20,782 nucleotides of DNA from positions 1 to 20,782 of the forward strand of contig CANHTV010000014.1 of assembly GCA_947463285.1 (NCBI GenBank), read 5' to 3'. The position numbers and the translations under genes are program-made. The DNA is from Verrucomicrobiaceae bacterium. GTDB taxonomy: Bacteria > Verrucomicrobiota > Verrucomicrobiia > Verrucomicrobiales > Verrucomicrobiaceae. Within the stretch, counting starts at the first letter, position 1, and each line of letters starts with the position of its first letter. Below are positions 15,804-20,782 of this stretch, in pieces. The notes below the pieces were generated by a model that made no database searches, had not been told where the DNA came from, and worked only from the letters and a program-made list of their open reading frames with translations.

Positions 15804-17519
15804 ATGTGTGTCTATGCTCAGAACATGTCTGAAATTGTCGCCCCACCTTCCACCACCCCTTCTGCAGCTTTGAGGCAAAGGCTCGCGCTTGGGGTGGCCA
15901 CCTTGGGGCTGTTGGTGCTTTTTGTGTTCTGGCCTTATCAGCATTGGGATTTCATGCAGAGAAGCAGCATCGTGGGCGGTATTTTGCGGAAAGCCCAGCA
16001 GGATGCTGAGTGGTGGTTCTGTCTCTTCACGCCGTTTATTGTCGGCTGGCTGGTGTGGCGGATGCGCAAGCAGCTGCGGCAAATCCCGGTGGCTGGTTCT
16101 TGGTGGGGACTGCCTTTTTTGCTGTTGGCCATGGTATTTTATTGGTTCGGCTACAAGGCGGACACGGCTTATCCTGGCTACGTGTCTGCTCAGTTCCTCA
16201 CCCTCGGGCTGATCCTCACTCTCGGCGGCACGGCCTGGCTGCAGCAGCTGCTTTTTCCCTGGATGTTCCTCGTCTTCACCTGGCCAATGATTCCGCTGGA
16301 ATCTCTGCTGGCGCTGCCTTTGCGGATGCTCACGGCTCAGGCTGCCGGGTTGGTGCTGAACATCATCGGCGTCGATGTCATCCGTGAGGGCACGGGCCTT
16401 CTCTCTGCGGCGGATGAGTCACGCGGGCTGGTTCAGGGACAGCTTTTTCAGCTGGATGTGGAGGAGCCATGCAGCGGCATCCGCTCCCTGTTTTCTCTGC
16501 TGATGATCAGTGCCCTCTATGGCTGGCTTTCGCTCAAGACCTGGCTGCCTCGTGGGCTGCTTTTTGCCAGCGCCATCCCTCTGGCCATGCTGGGAAACCT
16601 TGTTCGCATGGTTTTGCTGGCGCTTGGCAGCATTTGGTTCGGCACGGAATTCGCTGTTGGTAGAAACATCGACGGCCAGCAAGAGATGAGCTTTTTCCAT
16701 AGTCTCGCCGGTTTTGCCGTTTTTGGGGTCGCGCTGGGAGGGATGTTTGCCGTCTGCACGCTCCTGGAAAAACGTCTGGATCGTCGTCCGAAGATGCTAC
16801 ATGGCTCATTCCGTGAGCTCCAAGTGGCTGGTTCACCGCTACTTTTTTGGGCGCAGCTTGGCAGCGTCATCACCATCCTCGGTGGTGCACTCGGCATCTG
16901 TGCGATGACGGATGCCAGTTATCAGGTGGCCCCGGCCAATATCAGCCCGGACATGCCAGCCCAAGTCCTGAATTTCGTCAGCACAGACCAGCCCATGACC
17001 TCTCGTGAGCAGTCCATCCTGGCTGAGGACGTGCGCATCGGCCGCCGACTGTACACGACTACGGATCGCGCCATCCTAGCCACGGCGGTGCTCAGCGGGG
17101 CGGAAAAACGCTCCCTGCATTCCCCCGATGACTGCCTGCCCGCTCAGGGCTGGATGGTCAGCAGCGAGTCCATCATCACGATGGATATCGGCGATGGGAA
17201 GGAGGTCTCGGCCACGCTGATGAGCATGTTTCGTGACGTCGTGGATAAAGGCGGCCAGCGTGTGCGCATCCGCGGGATAAATATCTTCTGGTACGTCGGC
17301 TCAGACGGCACCACCTGCGCTGGCTATCAGGAGCATGTGATCAAGACCTACACCGATGCTTTCTTTAAAAATATCAACCACCGCTGGACCTTGCTCACCT
17401 TCTTCGTGCCTTTAAAAGTGAGCGTGGCAGGATTTGAAGATCCCTTTGCCGAGCTCGCTGCCGTGGAAGAAACCAAAGTTTTCATCCGCGAGCTGCTTCC
17501 CAAGATAAAGGTGCCCTGA
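15804..17519 (+). CDS. Exosortase with fused EpsI-like C-terminal domain
   Basis: Encodes 571 residues. The N-terminal half is a polytopic exosortase membrane protein with hydrophobic helices from about 30 to 330. The family's catalytic residues are visible: Cys223 in EEPCSGIRSL, Arg268 in GNLVRMV and His299 in FFHSLAG. Exosortases cleave and transfer proteins with C-terminal PEP-CTERM-type sorting tags at the inner membrane, usually tied to exopolysaccharide production. The C-terminal part (about 345-571) is a periplasmic EpsI-like (DUF3485) domain, with SLHSPDDCLPAQGW. No protein in the window carries a PEP-CTERM tag. The start at 15804 has GAGG seven bases upstream; an alternative ATG at 15825 (MSEIVAPP) has none but gives a more ordinary N-terminus. 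The exact exosortase subfamily is not determined. Confidence 0.92.
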   Translation: MCVYAQNMSEIVAPPSTTPSAALRQRLALGVATLGLLVLFVFWPYQHWDFMQRSSIVGGILRKAQQDAEWWFCLFTPFIVGWLVWRMRKQLRQIPVAGSWWGLPFLLLAMVFYWFGYKADTAYPGYVSAQFLTLGLILTLGGTAWLQQLLFPWMFLVFTWPMIPLESLLALPLRMLTAQAAGLVLNIIGVDVIREGTGLLSAADESRGLVQGQLFQLDVEEPCSGIRSLFSLLMISALYGWLSLKTWLPRGLLFASAIPLAMLGNLVRMVLLALGSIWFGTEFAVGRNIDGQQEMSFFHSLAGFAVFGVALGGMFAVCTLLEKRLDRRPKMLHGSFRELQVAGSPLLFWAQLGSVITILGGALGICAMTDASYQVAPANISPDMPAQVLNFVSTDQPMTSREQSILAEDVRIGRRLYTTTDRAILATAVLSGAEKRSLHSPDDCLPAQGWMVSSESIITMDIGDGKEVSATLMSMFRDVVDKGGQRVRIRGINIFWYVGSDGTTCAGYQEHVIKTYTDAFFKNINHRWTLLTFFVPLKVSVAGFEDPFAELAAVEETKVFIRELLPKIKVP

Positions 17520-17548
17520 GATCAAATCTTCAACCCACTCGCAGCAAG

Positions 17549-18310
17549 CTATTTCCGAGCCAGACGGAACTGACGCTGGAAGCGCAGAGGAGTCATGCCC
17601 ATGTGTTTGTGGAAATGGTGAGTGAAAGCGCTCTGATCACAAAACGCCAGATCGGCAGCTACTCGGCTGATCTGGGCATCTTCATGCTGAAGGGCATCAC
17701 AGGCGGCCTGAATGCGGAGTTTCATGATGAAGGCCTGTGGGCTGCACCCGAAGGTCTCGACAAACTTTCGGTGCAACTGACGAGGACTGAGATGCACATG
17801 CGAAGCCAGCTCCTCCACACTGATAGCAGTGCGGAAGTGATCGCTAATGTATGCCAATGCTTTTTCGATGTGCTGGCTGGCATGGACGATGGTCATGGCC
17901 TGTCCATAGCTCTGAGTAGTGCCCATGAGTCCAATGACCTGACCGCGTTTATCACGAACAGGCATTTTGTTCGTGATGAACCAGTCGGGGATACCCTGAG
18001 GATTAAAAAAAAGCTCAACGATGTTCAGCCTTGCCCGGCCGGTGCGCAGGATTTCTTCATCATCACGGCGAAAGTTTTCCGCCAGACTCTTGGGAAAAAA
18101 ATCAAAGTCATCTTTACCGATAATTTCAACCTCCTCCCGCAGGCCCAGGCTTTCGAAGAAATGACGATTGGCACAGACGATCTGGAAACGGCTGTTTTTG
18201 GCAAAGAACGAGATGCCCGGCAGATGATCAAAGACCTGATAGAACTGACTATCGGGAGCCAGCGCCCGAAGGAACTGACTGCGAAGCTGAAGCGGGTCTG
18301 CCGGTTTCAT
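17549..18310 (-). CDS. AraC-family transcriptional regulator with N-terminal PAS domain
   Basis: Encodes 253 residues. A PAS domain spans about 25-135 (FDHLPGISFFAKNSRFQIVCANRHF, IGKDDFDFFPKSLAENF, PVRDKRGQVIGLMGTTQ). It is followed by two helix-turn-helix units of the AraC type: the first at about 164-184 (SVEELASHVHLSPRQLHRKF), the second at about 213-235 (ISRVAADLAFCDQSAFTHHF), ending with the conserved GMTPLRFQRQF. The PAS domain probably senses a small ligand or redox state; I see no obvious cofactor ligand. It lies 11 bases downstream of the U32 gene on the same strand and is very likely co-transcribed with it. It is convergent with the exosortase gene (30 bases apart). Targets are unknown. 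Confidence 0.93.
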   Translation of the reverse strand: MKPADPLQLRSQFLRALAPDSQFYQVFDHLPGISFFAKNSRFQIVCANRHFFESLGLREEVEIIGKDDFDFFPKSLAENFRRDDEEILRTGRARLNIVELFFNPQGIPDWFITNKMPVRDKRGQVIGLMGTTQSYGQAMTIVHASQHIEKALAYISDHFRTAISVEELASHVHLSPRQLHRKFVETFGCSPQAFIMKLRIQAACDALQHEDAQISRVAADLAFCDQSAFTHHFHKHMGMTPLRFQRQFRLARK

Positions 18311-18321
18311 GGTGACAGAAA

Positions 18322-20769
18322 TTAAGCTAGCTCAGCCATGGTGCCACGAGTAACACCGAGCTGGGACTGGGCCTTGAGATCTCGCCAGATATCCTCACCG
18401 CCACGCTGGCTGAGAAGCAGATCCTGATAAGTGCGGATAATGCGCGAGGCTTCGGCACCGGTCTGCTCCAGCAACTCCACGCGGAAGTGACGCAGTCCGA
18501 CATGCTTCAGGGCTGTAAAATACTGGGCTCCTGTCTGCGGCACTGCATTGAAAAGCGTGTTTCGGCAGCCGACATCAGCCTTCAAGGGATGCTCCATGCC
18601 CACACGATCCCGCAGATGCACCCGATGCTTTTCACAAGGGCGTCCACAATTGGTGAAGTCGGTGCCTTTCGATAAAAAAGCAGCAAAGGCGCAGTGCTCC
18701 ATATGAAACATCGGCATGTGCTGATGCAGTGTGATCTCAAACCACTCCGGCGGTGCCGCATTCAGCAGATCCAGCACCTGCTCGATGTTCAGATCATAAC
18801 TAATCGTTAGGCGCTCGAGCCCGGTCTGCTTGAGAAAATCCGCCGTCAATGGATTCGCCACATTCAACGAAAAATCTCCCGTTATGGGGATACCAGCATC
18901 GCGAAAGTAAGCGATGGCACCAAGGTTGCGGATGAGAATGCCCTGAGGTTCAGCTCGTTCAATAAGCTTGAAAAAACCAGCCTCGCTGGATTTTTGAATG
19001 CGCGGTGTGGCAAGATAAAGTTTGGCTCCCTGACCGTGATCGCGCACGCGTTTGACGATGTCACCGTAGCGGCGGATGTCCTCAAAGTCGGCATACAAAT
19101 CCGTGATGCCACAGCTCAGCGCCGCCTCGATCTGCTCCACGCTACGACAGAGGATGTGAAGCGCTGATTGTGTCACCTCAGGCCCCTTGGTTACGTCCAT
19201 TAGCGGCAGCAATGAACGATACGTGGCAGTGATCACCGCACGCTTAGGCTCGGCATCGGCAGGGATGGACTGGCGCGCATCCACCAAGGCACGTCGCATG
19301 CGGTTCAGCTCGCTGACAGGCACAATGACCTCACCCTCTAAATGAACATCAAGCTCACCCAACTCATAGACCGTGCCGCCGAGCCGGCCAAACTGCTCAC
19401 GAAGAGTCGTCTCAGACAAGGGGCGCTTGGTAGCCACCTCCAGTGGCATGGCAGACTCCACCTTAATAGGCAGGCCTTTGACCTGAACGATGAGTGACTC
19501 CCCTGCCCTGCCGGAGATGCGTAGGTCAAGCTTGGCTTTCCGACGCAGCGGGATCTCGCCTTGAAAAGTCTGGCGCAGTCGTTGCTCCAGCGCCTGATCA
19601 CCCGTTTTAAAAATTCTCATGCCTGGGCGGATGAAATCGGTGCGCAGGCGATCACGCTGGAACTCGATCCAATTCCCACGAATCCCATAGATGCGCCCGC
19701 CCTGTTCTTCGTTGGTGTTTTTGAGGTTTTCGAAAACGACGCCATCACCATTTTTTAAATGCGTGGGGACCTGCTCCAGCTCGATGGCGTCTGGTGTCAC
19801 ACTGCGGACAACACCGACATAATAACCACGCTTTTTCCCATACATGGCACCAACGAGCTCCTGATGGTTCACGCCATGCATCCAGCCGCTGTAGAGACCA
19901 CGGGAAAAGGTCATCTCCAACTCATAACGATCATCCTCAGTGATGATCTGCATCAGATCCTGATCGGCCAGCGCAGCATCAATCGCCTTGCGATAAACGC
20001 GTGTCACTGCTGCCACATAGTCCGGTGTTTTCAAGCGGCCTTCGATTTTAAAACTGCGGATACCCAGCCCAATGAGCGCGGGTATTTCCTGAACGGCCGA
20101 GAGATCCTGAGGGCTTAGGAGGTAACGTTTGTCACCGAGATCACGCAGCTGACCATCGACGATCATTTCATAAGGCATCCGGCAGGCCTGCGCACACTCA
20201 CCACGGTTCGCACTGCGGCGTCCGAGAGATTCACTGGTGAGGCACTGGCCGCTGTAGGCCACACACAGCGCCCCATGGACAAAGACTTCAAGTGGCAACT
20301 GCGGGCTCTCATTGGCATGAAAGCGCTCCAGCTCACGCAGACTCAATTCACGGGCTAGAACCGCCTGATCAATGCCAAGCGAGTTAGCCAGATCCAGCCC
20401 CTCAGGCGAGGTGATAGTCATCTGCGTACTCGCATGAAGGCGTAGGCCAGGCGCAAGAGCCTTCACCATCCGTGCCAGCCCCAAATCCTGAATGATCACA
20501 GCATCGACACCCGCAACCTCAAGCTCACGCAGCTGCTTTTCCGCACTCTCCAACTCGCCTGTAAATATAAGCACATTGAAGGCGCAGTAACCTTTGACTC
20601 CGTGCTGATGCAGGAAGCGCATCAGCTCAGGTAGATCTTCAGAAGTGAAATTGTCCGCCCTCATGCGCGCATTAAACTTCGGCAGTCCAAAAAAGATGGC
20701 ATCCGCTCCATTGGCGACCGCCGCACGGGCACAGTCCCAGTTACCAGCGGGAGAGAGAAGTTCAGGCAA
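18322..20769 (-). CDS. U32 peptidase-family protein, RlhA-like, with DUF3656 and a second U32-like half
   Basis: Encodes at least 815 residues. The first half is a U32 TIM barrel (about 1-290) opening PELLSPAGNWDCARAAVANG, with the signature VHGALCVAYSGQCLTSESL. Cys169, Cys176, Cys192 and Cys196 resemble the 4Fe-4S ligands of U32 enzymes. A DUF3656-like region lies at about 385-500, as in RlhA, which hydroxylates a cytidine of 23S rRNA in E. coli. A second barrel-like half (about 535-785) carries another cysteine set, Cys693, Cys708, Cys712 and Cys735. Despite the peptidase name, known members are mostly RNA or quinone hydroxylases. An rRNA-modifying role is inferred. The first codon shown is TTG at 20767-20769, but the frame is open to the window edge, so the true start may lie outside. 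It is upstream partner of the AraC regulator gene. Confidence 0.9.
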   Translation of the reverse strand: MPELLSPAGNWDCARAAVANGADAIFFGLPKFNARMRADNFTSEDLPELMRFLHQHGVKGYCAFNVLIFTGELESAEKQLRELEVAGVDAVIIQDLGLARMVKALAPGLRLHASTQMTITSPEGLDLANSLGIDQAVLARELSLRELERFHANESPQLPLEVFVHGALCVAYSGQCLTSESLGRRSANRGECAQACRMPYEMIVDGQLRDLGDKRYLLSPQDLSAVQEIPALIGLGIRSFKIEGRLKTPDYVAAVTRVYRKAIDAALADQDLMQIITEDDRYELEMTFSRGLYSGWMHGVNHQELVGAMYGKKRGYYVGVVRSVTPDAIELEQVPTHLKNGDGVVFENLKNTNEEQGGRIYGIRGNWIEFQRDRLRTDFIRPGMRIFKTGDQALEQRLRQTFQGEIPLRRKAKLDLRISGRAGESLIVQVKGLPIKVESAMPLEVATKRPLSETTLREQFGRLGGTVYELGELDVHLEGEVIVPVSELNRMRRALVDARQSIPADAEPKRAVITATYRSLLPLMDVTKGPEVTQSALHILCRSVEQIEAALSCGITDLYADFEDIRRYGDIVKRVRDHGQGAKLYLATPRIQKSSEAGFFKLIERAEPQGILIRNLGAIAYFRDAGIPITGDFSLNVANPLTADFLKQTGLERLTISYDLNIEQVLDLLNAAPPEWFEITLHQHMPMFHMEHCAFAAFLSKGTDFTNCGRPCEKHRVHLRDRVGMEHPLKADVGCRNTLFNAVPQTGAQYFTALKHVGLRHFRVELLEQTGAEASRIIRTYQDLLLSQRGGEDIWRDLKAQSQLGVTRGTMAELA

Positions 20770-20782
20770 ATGTAGAGGGCGA

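Noticed and set aside
17603..18325. Plus-strand frame of 240 codons
   Set aside because: It is antisense to the PAS-AraC regulator, whose PAS and double helix-turn-helix motifs are unmistakable.
1..20782. CRISPR array, tRNA, rRNA, prophage, toxin-antitoxin or defence cluster
   Set aside because: No regularly spaced repeats, cloverleaf, integrase or recognisable defence gene was seen on either strand.

Overview
The window looks like chromosomal DNA of a verrucomicrobial bacterium (Verrucomicrobiota, Prosthecobacter/Verrucomicrobium-like; planctomycetes are the next choice). The assignment rests on family content: a secreted PSCyt1/DUF1549/DUF1553 protein with CxxCH motifs, two tandem PQQ-like beta-propeller proteins, a secreted ThuA-like protein, an exosortase carrying an EpsI-like tail, and sparse Shine-Dalgarno sequences. 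It is inferred from the genes; no rRNA, tRNA or CRISPR array is present.

Layout. 1-1347 (minus): FAD/NAD(P) disulfide oxidoreductase of the mercuric-reductase/lipoamide-dehydrogenase family, cut off at its C-terminus by the window edge. 1450-4311 (plus): large secreted PSCyt1/DUF1549/DUF1553 protein. 4414-4917 (minus): ribosomal protein bL9 with its own promoter and terminator. 5084-6506 (plus): a decayed two-gene operon, a frameshifted DUF1990 gene overlapping by ATGA a YndJ-like membrane-protein gene broken by two frame changes and a stop. 6800-10748 (minus): two secreted beta-propeller proteins in one operon. 10749-11300: a long non-coding stretch with an AT-rich part, a perfect dyad and a promoter-hairpins-terminator unit that looks like a small RNA gene. 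11300-11686 (minus): ApaG-domain protein. 11811-12590 (plus): secreted dienelactone hydrolase. 12587-13030 (minus): remnant of a GH71/GH99-like secreted protein whose middle is missing. 13033-13619: internally deleted IS5-family element with both inverted repeats. 13742-14659 (plus): ThuA-like protein. 14661-15704 (minus): unknown membrane-anchored coiled-coil protein. 15804-17519 (plus): exosortase-EpsI fusion. 17549-18310 (minus): PAS-AraC regulator. 18322-20769 (minus): large RlhA-like U32 protein with two four-cysteine sets.

How it fits together. Most genes are single-gene or two-gene units on alternating strands, with very tight convergent junctions (stops overlapping at 12587-12590, one base apart at 14660). 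Many products are exported (PSCyt1 protein, both propellers, hydrolase, ThuA, GH remnant), in keeping with a heterotroph that handles carbohydrates in the periplasm, but no complete pathway is encoded here. I see no defence system or integrated phage. The accessory part is the decay zone: the broken DUF1990/YndJ operon at 5.1-6.5 kb and the IS5/GH remnants at 12.6-13.6 kb. The observations most worth checking are the small-RNA candidate at 11095-11273, the eroded operon, the IS end that supplies the ribosome binding site of the GH remnant, and the second cysteine set in the U32 protein.
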